From: Leishmania infantum JPCM5
Taxonomy: Eukaryota > Euglenozoa > Kinetoplastea > Trypanosomatida > Trypanosomatidae
DNA: 64,000 bases
NCBI RefSeq assembly: GCF_000002875.2
Contig: NC_009410.2
Span: forward strand, 1 to 64,000
Direction of reading: 5' to 3'
Shown: one piece after another, positions 19,727 through 29,027 of the stretch
Numbering within the stretch: the stretch's first letter is position 1
Layout of the letters: every line of letters starts with the position of its first letter
The notes under the pieces: generated by a model
What the model was told of the DNA's origin: nothing
What the model saw: only the letters and a program-made list of their open reading frames with translations
Database searches by the model: none
Made by a program: the position numbers and the translations under genes

Positions 19727-20797
19727 TCACCCCTGCAGCGGGGAGGGGGGCTGCTTGGCCGCGGTTACTCGCCGCAGCAGCAGCTCCAGCGACGTGTCCG
19801 TCGACACGGCCGCGTCCACCTGCACGGGGTGCAGTTCGGAGAACAGGACGCTGTGTGACGCTCGCAGCCCCTCCAGCACGTGCAGGTAGTTGACGCTGTT
19901 CAGCGTGCGGAAGCTCCTCTCGCAGCCCAGCTTCAGCAGTACCTTGTGTGAGAGGTTGAAGAACGGCTCCGCCTTGCGGTCCTTCCGCGGCGGCCAGCTC
20001 AGCTCCACACCCCGCGCCGCCAGGCAGTCACGGAACTCCTGCAGCGCCCGCCGCTTCACGCGGTCGCGGTGAACGTCCGCTCGGGCGTAGTCGTCCACGT
20101 AACAGTTGGCAACCATGCGCTGCTCCCCCGCCGGCGTGCGGCTGCTCAGCCCCAGCGCCGCGTGCTCCTCCGGCTCATACTGCACAATCCTCCAGCAGCG
20201 GTAGCACTCCGCGAAGAAGATGACGTACTCGGACCAGTTGCGGAACCGCTGCATCGCTGCGTCGTAGAAGGGCAGGTCGCGCACGAGGTTCTGCACGTGC
20301 GCCGCAGCGATGGAGCCGCAGAACTCGTCGTTCTCGATGACCGTCCGCACGTGCTCCTTCAGTAGCATCTCGCACGGCAACGGCGCGCCCACCTCCACGG
20401 GCGCGCACCAGTCCACGTCCACTAGCAGCGTCACCGACGACGGTACCTCGCGCACAAAGCGCGCCGATGACACGGGGGCGTTGTGCGTCAGCGGGCCAAG
20501 GTAGTGCACAGTCCCCCATGGGAGGCGCAGCGCCAGGAACAGGCCTCGACAGCGCGCGCTGCGCTGCGGCACATCCACGCAGAAGCGCAGCTCCGTGAAG
20601 CCGTTGTAGCGCCGCGCGTCGGCGCGCACCGCCTCCACCGGCAACGCAACCGTGTACGCGCACGGCAAGCACCGCGACGCGAGGTGCAGTCGCACCACCA
20701 CCCCGTTCACGGCGAGGTCAACTACCGCCAGCGCGTCCGGGTGCGACAGCCGCGGCGGCATCGCATGGAACCGCTGCAGTGAGCCTTTCTTCCCCAT
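19727..20797 (-). CDS. Hypothetical protein, 356 aa (copy 1)
   Basis: I do not recognise a family. The protein begins MGKKGSLQRFHAMPPRL. The N-terminal half is beta-rich (ALAVVDLAVNGVVVRLHLAS, TELRFCVDV, SSVTLLVDVDW). The C-terminal half is helical and charged (EYVIFFAECYRCWRIVQYEP, RVKRRALQEFRDCLAARG) and ends in SPLQG. There is no membrane segment. Copy 2 at 24208-25278 differs by one residue: Thr here (codon containing G20487) versus Met there, in LGPLTHNAP/LGPLMHNAP. The start codon at 20797 lies 7 bases from the edge of the N run, so the coding region is complete although its leader is lost. Confidence 0.7.
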   Translation of the reverse strand: MGKKGSLQRFHAMPPRLSHPDALAVVDLAVNGVVVRLHLASRCLPCAYTVALPVEAVRADARRYNGFTELRFCVDVPQRSARCRGLFLALRLPWGTVHYLGPLTHNAPVSSARFVREVPSSVTLLVDVDWCAPVEVGAPLPCEMLLKEHVRTVIENDEFCGSIAAAHVQNLVRDLPFYDAAMQRFRNWSEYVIFFAECYRCWRIVQYEPEEHAALGLSSRTPAGEQRMVANCYVDDYARADVHRDRVKRRALQEFRDCLAARGVELSWPPRKDRKAEPFFNLSHKVLLKLGCERSFRTLNSVNYLHVLEGLRASHSVLFSELHPVQVDAAVSTDTSLELLLRRVTAAKQPPSPLQG

Positions 20798-20804
20798 CCT
20801 GCAG

Positions 20805-20905
20805 NNNNNNNNNNNNNNNNNNNNNNNNNNNNNNNNNNNNNNNNNNNNNNNNNNNNNNNNNNNNNNNNNNNNNNNNNNNNNNNNNNNNNNNNNNNNNNNN
20901 NNNNN
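20805..20905. other. Assembly gap (101 N)
   Basis: A run of 101 N. Comparison with copy 2 puts the left edge opposite about 25286 and the right edge opposite about 27090, so the real distance is near 1.8 kb if the copies are collinear. The first 150-200 bases to the right (20906 to about 21120) show many mismatches and homopolymer errors against 27091-27300, as in a poor read end. Confidence 0.9.
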
Positions 20906-21136
20906 CAAAAAATTGCCCAAAGGGGCCCCACCCCCCCCGGGGTCGGAAGGGATTTACCTCTTGATGGGGCCCCGGGGGCGTATCGCAAGGGCAATGGGAG
21001 GGGGGTTAGGCGAACCCCCCGCCACCCCACAACAAGGGGGAAACCGCAAAAAGACGGACGCACACGGCCACACGTACACAAGCAAGCCGCAGATAGGGAT
21101 TGCCCACACCAGCCCGATGAGGAGAAGAGGGGAGCC

Positions 21137-21584
21137 CGAGCGGTGTTGGCATGCGTGACTTGATGTAGCGTTTGTAGGAGAGAATGTCCATGTTCTTGCG
21201 CTCCGCGGGCAGCTTGTCCTCACCCCCCTGATTAAGGCGTTCTCGCTGATGTCGTCGCGCTGCATCGGCACGGACGGAAAGGCCAAGCAGCAACGCGAGC
21301 AGCGCACCGAGGATGCAGCCGAGCGCCTCGACCACCAGCGGGTGCGCCAGCCCCTGTGCGCACATCACGCGATAGCAGTCCGCGAGGACGTGCAGCGCGC
21401 CGTTTAAACAGCGCAGCACTCTCTGTGGTGCTGCTCACGTCGTACAGACGCGGGATCCTCATCAGCGGCGGGGACACAGAGGTGGTGAACTGCGCCGCGT
21501 CCACCAGCACCTTCGACAGCACGTGCAGAGGGTTCAGCACACAGTGGTGCGGACCCACCTCGACGAGGCTGCCTTTAGAGGCAT
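21137..21584 (-). pseudogene. Frameshifted gene remnant, possibly PEX11-like (copy 1)
   Basis: A T tract and GCAG acceptor precede an ATG at 21584 (MPLKAASSRWVRTTVC, then stop). The coding character then moves to another frame (VLNPLHVLSKVLVDAAQF, MRIPRLYDVSSTTE). It moves again to LRCLNGALHVLADCYRVM and LVVEALGCILGALLALLLGL, a membrane helix. In this copy that last frame continues to RERLNQGGEDKLPAERK and LSYKRYIKSRMPTP. The helix near a short basic tail recalls the C-terminus of PEX11/GIM5 glycosomal membrane proteins, but that is only a resemblance. At least two frameshifts separate the start from the end. Confidence 0.4.
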
Positions 21585-23481
21585 GACACTGCAGCAATGC
21601 CGCGGGCACGCGCGAAAAAAAGAAACGGAGAAAACGCAGCAGGCGGCAGAGGGCGAGGTAATGGTGCAGCGGAAGGGTGGAGGGGGAGGGGGGAAGCCAA
21701 CGCTGCCCCGTGCAGCGAGCAGGGAGGGGCACAAGGAGCACGGAAGAGGGATGGCCGAGAGGTGAGAAACTGGGGGAGTCGTAGGGGAAGAAGGCGATGG
21801 AGACGCGCACACGGGTGAGGGGGAAGGAGCAGCACACGTAGAGCAAGGTCGCTGGTACGCACAACAAAAGGCGCGAAAAAGGGTACACACGGATACTGCA
21901 GCACACTCGACCCTGCTGCACGCGCAGAGTCAGCCCCTCCCCCCGCCAACGAAGAGATCGCACGACCTCCGTGTGACAGTTTTGCCGCCTTTGCACCGTT
22001 CTTTTTTTTTCCTTTAGCCGCACTTTATAACGGGCGTCTGTCTGTGCCGCAGCTGTCAACTCACTACGGGGTAGAAGCGTGTTGTGGCCCACCAGCACGT
22101 TCATAGGCGGCGCACTCACGCCGTCCAAGGAGAGCGAAATCAACGACACACATACACGCAAGCATGAACGCCTCTGTTCACGTAACCAAGCGAGAAAAAA
22201 AAAGAGAGCACTGGAAGCCGATGGCTTAAGAGTAGCGCCTACGTCGTGTAGTGGGCGCTTCGCTCTCCCGTGTAACGGGCGCCCTTTAGCGCGCTCTCAT
22301 GAAAGACTCCTCCGAGGGGGGAGGAGGAGGGGGAAGGAGGCGCCTATAGGAATAAAGTCAGTTATACGGTACGATGCCCTTAGAGACGCACACACGCACA
22401 CACCATCCATCGGCTACCGCTTTGTTTCCGCCCTCGCGAGTTTGTACATCATTTACTTCTCTGCTGCGGGTGTGTGCGCGTCTGTGGCGTGCCGTCTTTA
22501 TCCTCCCTACAGCTCAGCCTCCGCCTGCACCCAGAAACGGCTAAACGCAGCAAGCGCACTACTACGCAGCGATAAGCAGACAGATAGGGTGACAACGCAG
22601 AGAGCAACGACAAATCTTATGGGTGCCGTAGTGAGGGGCAGGTTTGCGCGTCTGATCAGGAGAAGGGGGAAAGCGCATGAACATGCAGAAGCACTAGCAT
22701 CTCACACCTAGTAGACACATCTAGGGAAGCGGATCAGGTTGACCGAGGACGATAAAGAGGCGCGCAGAAGCGCTTCTCATCGAAAGTTGTGGCTCACCTT
22801 GTGACTGAAGAATATCGAGAAGGTGGCACCGAACAGAAGCAACGGAACTGCGATTCTGCAGCGACAACCCGAGACAACAAACTAAAACAGACACGAACAG
22901 AGACAATTCACCAGAATGTTCATTCGTGAGGATTCACAAGCGGGACTACCATGAGATCACGTGAAGACGCTATGCGCAGGTGCACTTATTTACTCGCCGC
23001 ACCGCCTGCAGAGCGCAGAAGAGGACCTCCCAGCCACACTCAGCGGCACGAGACTACCTTATACGCATTTGGAGAGAGAGACCCTCGGTGCAACCGCCAT
23101 TCCCACTGCCGAACCAGCCGCGCTGACAAAGTTCGACGGCTCCAGAGATGGCGGGCACTGGGTCCCTTTAAGCAATACTCACGCGTGCGCCGTTCCCCCT
23201 GCCACTTTCCTCTTCTCCGCTTCTCAGCAGTGAGAAGGGGGGAGGTTCACCTGCCATGCGGGCTCACAACAAAAAAGAGCGCTGCCTCACGCGGCGCGTA
23301 CCGCCCGTGCGCAGACACACGGAGATGGAGACGTGTGTGCCGTGCCTCGTGCGTACTCGCATCGCCACAATCAGTAGCGCACAAAACAGGCAAAAAAAGG
23401 GGGGTGGAACAGCCTCAGCCCTGATGGCGGCCAACAGAGAGAGAAAGACAGGGCAGCGCACCACCAGCAGCAGCAGCAGCG
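21585..23481. other. Spacer: rest of copy 1, unique junction, start of copy 2
   Basis: 21585-22584 belongs to copy 1. 22585-23109 (525 bp) is the only sequence between the two copies and has no match elsewhere in the window that I can see. 23110 onward is copy 2. The long minus frame across 21232-22161 is translation of CT-rich leader sequence. Confidence 0.6.
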
Positions 23482-23715
23482 TCACGCGCTCCTCTGCTTC
23501 TTTCCGGTTCGGGGCTGGAACATCGGCAGCGCGCTCGACATAGCGACCTTGTTCACCTTGGGCACCACCTTGGGTGGGATCAGGTTCTTGAGGATGCTTC
23601 GCTCCTTTCGCTTCCGGCCATGGATGCTGTCCTTCAGCGTCCGCTCCATGTCCGTCACGGGCTGCCGCTTGGACTTCTTGCGCTTCACGCGCTGCTTGCC
23701 GTGGCGGCCAGGCAT
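23482..23715 (-). CDS. Small basic hypothetical protein, 77 aa (copy 2)
   Basis: Protein sequence unchanged from the one at 19001-19234, with the same ATG and flanks. Lys/Arg-rich (KQRVKRKKSKRQP, HGRKRKERSILKN) with no recognised domain. Either duplication is very recent or the two copies come from assembly of alleles. Confidence 0.6.
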   Translation of the reverse strand: MPGRHGKQRVKRKKSKRQPVTDMERTLKDSIHGRKRKERSILKNLIPPKVVPKVNKVAMSSALPMFQPRTGKKQRSA

Positions 23716-24207
23716 TGCGGTGCACTAACGGGGGAGAGGGTTCTCGGGAAAGTGTGCGGCGTGGGGCGTCACAGGCACTGCGCCGCAGGGCCGGGTCTGA
23801 ACTGTGGCAGTTATGCCGATTTCTTTTTTCTACATAGATAATGAGGCCAGAGGTGGGGGGCGGCGCAGAAAGCAAGTGGGTGGAAGGCGGGATACGAAGC
23901 AGGGGAAGGAGGGCGGTCTGAAAGGTCAACCGGCTATATTTGGGGAGGTATATAAGACATGAGCGAAGGGGAGGCGATGGCGCCTGCACCGACACTCGGC
24001 ACGCAGAATTGTGCACTGCGAAAATGAAAAGAGGGGAGAGTGTCGCTACACCCCTGCGCTACTGAGCTGCACAGCCTCGCCGTCGTTGGATGCCTTTGTC
24101 TCGCGTGACACCGCCGCAGATGGACACCAAAGCGAGAGGGGATGCGGTCAAAAAAAAAAAAACAGCACAGCCTAGCGGTGCTAACACTGTGAAAAGGGAA
24201 CGCGGCG
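23716..24207. other. Spacer inside duplication copy 2
   Basis: Matches 19235-19726, including the T12 run on the sense strand at 24151-24162. It should hold the 3' UTR of the 356-aa gene and the leader of the 77-aa gene. Confidence 0.5.
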
Positions 24208-25278
24208 TCACCCCTGCAGCGGGGAGGGGGGCTGCTTGGCCGCGGTTACTCGCCGCAGCAGCAGCTCCAGCGACGTGTCCGTCGACACGGCCGCGTCCAC
24301 CTGCACGGGGTGCAGTTCGGAGAACAGGACGCTGTGTGACGCTCGCAGCCCCTCCAGCACGTGCAGGTAGTTGACGCTGTTCAGCGTGCGGAAGCTCCTC
24401 TCGCAGCCCAGCTTCAGCAGTACCTTGTGTGAGAGGTTGAAGAACGGCTCCGCCTTGCGGTCCTTCCGCGGCGGCCAGCTCAGCTCCACACCCCGCGCCG
24501 CCAGGCAGTCACGGAACTCCTGCAGCGCCCGCCGCTTCACGCGGTCGCGGTGAACGTCCGCTCGGGCGTAGTCGTCCACGTAACAGTTGGCAACCATGCG
24601 CTGCTCCCCCGCCGGCGTGCGGCTGCTCAGCCCCAGCGCCGCGTGCTCCTCCGGCTCATACTGCACAATCCTCCAGCAGCGGTAGCACTCCGCGAAGAAG
24701 ATGACGTACTCGGACCAGTTGCGGAACCGCTGCATCGCTGCGTCGTAGAAGGGCAGGTCGCGCACGAGGTTCTGCACGTGCGCCGCAGCGATGGAGCCGC
24801 AGAACTCGTCGTTCTCGATGACCGTCCGCACGTGCTCCTTCAGTAGCATCTCGCACGGCAACGGCGCGCCCACCTCCACGGGCGCGCACCAGTCCACGTC
24901 CACTAGCAGCGTCACCGACGACGGTACCTCGCGCACAAAGCGCGCCGATGACACGGGGGCGTTGTGCATCAGCGGGCCAAGGTAGTGCACAGTCCCCCAT
25001 GGGAGGCGCAGCGCCAGGAACAGGCCTCGACAGCGCGCGCTGCGCTGCGGCACATCCACGCAGAAGCGCAGCTCCGTGAAGCCGTTGTAGCGCCGCGCGT
25101 CGGCGCGCACCGCCTCCACCGGCAACGCAACCGTGTACGCGCACGGCAAGCACCGCGACGCGAGGTGCAGTCGCACCACCACCCCGTTCACGGCGAGGTC
25201 AACTACCGCCAGCGCGTCCGGGTGCGACAGCCGCGGCGGCATCGCATGGAACCGCTGCAGTGAGCCTTTCTTCCCCAT
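24208..25278 (-). CDS. Hypothetical protein, 356 aa (copy 2)
   Basis: Same protein as at 19727-20797 except for one Thr-to-Met difference at A24968. No family recognised. The beta-rich N-terminal half and helical C-terminal half are as described for copy 1. Here the upstream sequence is complete. The open frame runs on for 114 codons above the ATG at 25278, but that part is Pro/Ser/His-rich translation of a leader and lacks gene-like composition, so I start at MGKKGSL. Confidence 0.7.
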   Translation of the reverse strand: MGKKGSLQRFHAMPPRLSHPDALAVVDLAVNGVVVRLHLASRCLPCAYTVALPVEAVRADARRYNGFTELRFCVDVPQRSARCRGLFLALRLPWGTVHYLGPLMHNAPVSSARFVREVPSSVTLLVDVDWCAPVEVGAPLPCEMLLKEHVRTVIENDEFCGSIAAAHVQNLVRDLPFYDAAMQRFRNWSEYVIFFAECYRCWRIVQYEPEEHAALGLSSRTPAGEQRMVANCYVDDYARADVHRDRVKRRALQEFRDCLAARGVELSWPPRKDRKAEPFFNLSHKVLLKLGCERSFRTLNSVNYLHVLEGLRASHSVLFSELHPVQVDAAVSTDTSLELLLRRVTAAKQPPSPLQG

Positions 25279-26059
25279 CCTGCAGCGAACACACGAGGGG
25301 GAAGGGGAGGGGGGGGGACGGAGCTCGTAGGACGATCTCCGCGCCAGTCGATAGGAGGCCACGCACGCAGACACACTCACGCAGGGAGGTATAAAACAAA
25401 AGATGTACCAGGGCGCAGGTGAAGGAAGGCAGGGGGAGGAGTACTGAAGGAAACGGAGGCGACTGTGGTGGATGCGGTGGAACGCTTTGAGCCTCGAGGA
25501 GGTGTGGGGACCGACGGCAAACGCTCGGGCGAAGGTCGGTATGCATCCTTCGACAAGTGCGCAGGTGCGTCGTGGTGTAAAGTGCACGTGAGGAGGGAGT
25601 GAGGGGGGGGGGACGGCCATGCACAGCGAAGGGGCGGTTGAAGGGGGAAATGAGGTGAAGGACTAAGGAAGGGGAAAAGCGGCTGTTCTGGCGCCTTCGC
25701 TCTCGCTTGTGTGCGCGCGCCTGCACACCATCGGAGCGGGGCAGTACGTAGTGCCCACAGCGCGCGAAACACCGACAACAGCCAGCTGCGCCGCGGGCGT
25801 TGCTTCTGTGAAGCACGCAACACCAGCGCATATGACCAGGCAGCCCTCTGCTTTCGCCCCATCTCTCACCCACACGCACACACACCTCATACACACACAT
25901 AAGACCACCACTGCGGTGGGAGGGGGGAGGGGCTGAGCACGGGAAGGAAAGAGGGGGGAGGGGGGGCAGCCAAGAGAAAGGAGACAACGCAAACACCAAA
26001 CACCACGTCCGAATCGCTCCAGGACGGCGGTCTCACACACGCCCACAGCTGCCGAGCCG
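25279..26059. other. Spacer between the rhomboid-like and 356-aa genes
   Basis: Contains several G runs on the plus strand (around 25298-25318, 25602-25613 and 25920-25970). It probably holds the leader of the 356-aa gene and the 3' UTR of the rhomboid-like gene. Present only in copy 2; the gap replaces it in copy 1. Confidence 0.5.
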
Positions 26060-26767
26060 CTACTTCCCCACCGCGACGCGTGACGGCAGGTTCTGGAAGA
26101 ACTTTCTCGCCAGGCTAAAGTCCTTGCGAGTGCGGAAGAACAGCGAGCTGTAGATAAGCGTGAAGAAGACACCGCCGACAAACCCCCAGTTGCGCAACTC
26201 GATGTCGCCCGCCCGCCGCCGCTCGACCAGCCTCGGCGAAACGTACTCGTCGTAGGTGCACTTGAGCAGGTATGGCACGCCGGCCCACATGACGGGCACG
26301 CGCTTCAGGTACGGGATGTAGCACCCTCGCATCATCAGCGACAGCGTCGCGTAGCCGGCGTAGGCACCGTTGCTCGTGGCGTTGCAGTCGAACTGCGAGT
26401 TTGTCTTCGTACGGCTCACCTGCGCAGCAAACACGTAGGCGAAGCTGGAGAACAACCCGGCACCAACGTACACGGCCATCGCGTGCCGCCACCCCAGCAC
26501 TTCGGTCAGCGGCTTCGCCACCGCCCACGCCATGACGCAGTTGACGACGCAGTCCGTGCCGTTGGTCACGTACAGGCACGACAGCGGGTTCGGGTAGAAA
26601 GCGCTGCTCCGCGTCAGGAACACGTCACGCATCACCATCGGCTTCGAGCTGCGCAACATCACCGGGTTCGCCGCGTAGCTATTGGAGTGGTACAGTATGA
26701 AGAGCGTCTGGTCCGTGGTAAGCGCCATCGCCATGATGGAGCCAGTGATCTCCGCGTACGATGGCAT
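26060..26767 (-). CDS. Rhomboid-like multi-pass membrane protein, probably inactive
   Basis: A 235-aa protein with several hydrophobic segments, for example VVNCVMAWAVA, HAMAVYVGAGLFSSFAYVFA, GYATLSLMM and GFVGGVFFTLIYSSLFF. The segment NATSNGAYAGYATLSL resembles the rhomboid GxSGxxY helix, with Asn where the catalytic Ser would be. An Asn/His-rich early part (FILYHSNSYAANPVM) and the preceding WRHAMAVYVGAGLFSS fit a rhomboid-type fold. Kinetoplastids have rhomboid-like subunits (TimRhom) in the mitochondrial inner-membrane translocase, and this could be one; that link is inference. The ATG at 26767 follows AG dinucleotides at 26786-26785 and 26783-26782. The corresponding gene in copy 1 would lie in the N gap. 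Confidence 0.6.
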   Translation of the reverse strand: MPSYAEITGSIMAMALTTDQTLFILYHSNSYAANPVMLRSSKPMVMRDVFLTRSSAFYPNPLSCLYVTNGTDCVVNCVMAWAVAKPLTEVLGWRHAMAVYVGAGLFSSFAYVFAAQVSRTKTNSQFDCNATSNGAYAGYATLSLMMRGCYIPYLKRVPVMWAGVPYLLKCTYDEYVSPRLVERRRAGDIELRNWGFVGGVFFTLIYSSLFFRTRKDFSLARKFFQNLPSRVAVGK

Positions 26768-27320
26768 GCCCGGCGCGCGCACTGCTCAGCGTGTGTGTGT
26801 GTGTGTGTGTGTGTGGGTTTGTCGCTCGCTTACTTGTCCCTGACCTGTCGCCCAGGCAAATAAAAGACGGTGTGCGGCAGCACGAAAAGAGGAGAGGAGG
26901 GGAGGCAGTGCGCCCGGATGAGTGCAGGCAGCGCGCCTCCATCGAGGAGGGGTGAGGCGCAGGCGCGACGGCATCGTAGCGGGGTCGCTGTCTCGCAGCA
27001 CAGTCGCCTGTACGCGCGCCGAAACAGGAGCAAGGAGGATCACAGAGGCGGGTAAGAGGAGCAAGAAGGCAGATGGCGCGCACAGGCACGCGCAAAAAAG
27101 TGCACAACGGTGCACACGCCCCCGGGTCGGATGGCATTCACACTTTGATGGGGACACGGTGGCGTATCGCAAGGGCAATGGGAGGGGGGGTAGGCGAGCG
27201 CCGCGCAACGCCACAACAAGGGGGAAACCGCAAAAGACGGACGCACACGGCCACACGTACACAAGCAAGCCGCAGATAGGGATTGCCCACACCAGCGCGG
27301 ATGAGGAGAGAGGGGAGCGC
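26768..27320. other. Spacer upstream of the rhomboid-like gene
   Basis: Holds the GT run at 26791-26815 in the leader, then CT-rich sense sequence. From about 27091 it matches the poor-quality sequence right of the N gap. No gene. Confidence 0.5.
26791..26815. repeat. (GT)12 microsatellite
   Basis: A perfect GT run that reads as CA repeats on the sense strand. It lies a few bases upstream of the predicted splice acceptor of the rhomboid-like gene. Confidence 0.95.
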
Positions 27321-27768
27321 GAGCGGTGTTGGCATGCGTGACTTGATGTAGCGTTTGTAGGAGAGAATGTCCATGTTCTTGCGCTCCGCGGGCAGCTTGT
27401 CCTCACCCCCCTTGATTAAGGCGTTCTCGCTGATGTCGTCGCGCTGCATCGGCACGGACGGAAAGGCCAAGCAGCAACGCGAGCAGCGCACCGAGGATGC
27501 AGCCGAGCGCCTCGACCACCAGCGGGTGCGCCAGCCCCTGTGCGCACATCACGCGATAGCAGTCCGCGAGGACGTGCAGCGCGCCGTTTAAACAGCGCAG
27601 CACTCTCTGTGGTGCTGCTCACGTCGTACAGACGCGGGATCCTCATCAGCGGCGGGGACACAGAGGTGGTGAACTGCGCCGCGTCCACCAGCACCTTCGA
27701 CAGCACGTGCAGAGGGTTCAGCACACAGTGGTGCGGACCCACCTCGACGAGGCTGCCTTTAGAGGCAT
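27321..27768 (-). pseudogene. Frameshifted gene remnant, possibly PEX11-like (copy 2)
   Basis: Equivalent of 21137-21584, with the same ATG (27768) after a T tract and GCAG. Frames change after about 27718 and again near 27605. An extra T at 27412-27413 then separates LGLSVRADAARRHQRER from GGEDKLPAERKNMDI, so this copy has one more frameshift than copy 1. A hydrophobic helix (ALGCILGALLALLLGL) and a basic C-terminal part are preserved. A decayed gene or a sequence-error cluster are both possible. Confidence 0.4.
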
Positions 27769-29027
27769 GACACTGCAGCAATGCCGCGGGCACGCGCGAA
27801 AAAAAGAAACGGAGAAAACGCAGCAGGCGGCAGAGGGCGAGGTAATGGTGCAGCGGAAGGGTGGAGGGGGAGGGGGGAAGCCAACGCTGCCCCGTGCAGC
27901 GAGCAGGGAGGGGCACAAGGAGCACGGAAGAGGGATGGCCGAGAGGTGAGAAACTGGGGGAGTCGTAGGGGAAGAAGGCGATGGAGACGCGCACACGGGT
28001 GAGGGGGAAGGAGCAGCACACGTAGAGCAAGGTCGCTGGTACGCACAACAAAAGGCGCGAAAAAGGGTACACACGGATACTGCAGCACACTCGACCCTGC
28101 TGCACGCGCAGAGTCAGCCCCTCCCCCCGCCAACGAAGAGATCGCACGACCTCCGTGTGACAGTTTTGCCGCCTTTGCACCGTTCTTTTTTTTTCCTTTA
28201 GCCGCACTTTATAACGGGCGTCTGTCTGTGCCGCAGCTGTCAACTCACTACGGGGTAGAAGCGTGTTGTGGCCCACCAGCACGTTCATAGGCGGCGCACT
28301 CACGCCGTCCAAGGAGAGCGAAATCAACGACACACATACACGCAAGCATGAACGCCTCTGTTCACGTAACCAAGCGAGAAAAAAAAAGAGAGCACTGGAA
28401 GCCGATGGCTTAAGAGTAGCGCCTACGTCGTGTAGTGGGCGCTTCGCTCTCCCGTGTAACGGGCGCCCTTTAGCGCGCTCTCATGAAAGACTCCTCCGAG
28501 GGGGGAGGAGGAGGGGGAAGGAGGCGCCTATAGGAATAAAGTCAGTTATACGGTACGATGCCCTTAGAGACGCACACACGCACACACCATCCATCGGCTA
28601 CCGCTTTGTTTCCGCCCTCGCGAGTTTGTACATCATTTACTTCTCTGCTGCGGGTGTGTGCGCGTCTGTGGCGTGCCGTCTTTATCCTCCCTACAGCTCA
28701 GCCTCCGCCTGCACCCAGAAACGGCTAAACGCAGCGGCCGGGGGGAGAGGGGAGGTCACCAACGCAGCAAGCGCACTACTGCGCAGCGATAAGCAGACAG
28801 AGACACACACACACACAACTCAGAGACATGCGAGCCGATAGGTCGTGTTTTTGCGCGGCTATTGTACGGCGGGGAACGGCCGTTAGTACCGCCGCCTTAG
28901 TGCTTTGGCTGCGTCTTTTAAATTTTACGTTACCGGAGATGGTGATGTCGTATCCGGCGGCATCGTCAACTGCAGAGGTGCTGGCGGAAAGAAGAAGCAG
29001 AGAAGGACTGAAGGAGTTGCTCACGCG
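27769..29027. other. Spacer between APRT and the frameshifted remnant
   Basis: 27769-28801 is the right part of duplication copy 2; it includes a T8 run (28187-28194) on the plus strand and a CCTCC/GGAGG inverted repeat near 28492-28510. 28802-29027 is outside the duplication and should be APRT 3' UTR. No gene. Confidence 0.5.

Larger units (their letters stand above)
18629..22584. repeat. Segmental duplication, copy 1 (contains the assembly gap)
   Basis: Near-identical to 23110-28801. Left of the gap the offset is constant at 4481; right of it the offset is about 6184. Differences seen are G20487 versus A24968, a one-base T indel at 21229, a 33-bp segment missing near 22556, and scattered mismatches within about 200 bp right of the N run. 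The unit carries the 77-aa gene, the 356-aa gene and the frameshifted remnant. Confidence 0.93.
23110..28801. repeat. Segmental duplication, copy 2 (complete)
   Basis: Contains, from right to left in transcription order, the frameshifted remnant, the rhomboid-like gene, the 356-aa gene and the 77-aa gene. It is the intact reference for copy 1. It carries a 33-bp segment near 28736-28768 that copy 1 lacks and that is bounded by AACGCAGC direct repeats. Confidence 0.93.

Noticed and set aside
21232..22161. 309-aa minus-strand open frame, repeated at 27416-28345
   Set aside because: The N-terminal two thirds is translation of the CT-rich leader; only short pieces look coding, and they belong to the frameshifted remnant annotated separately.
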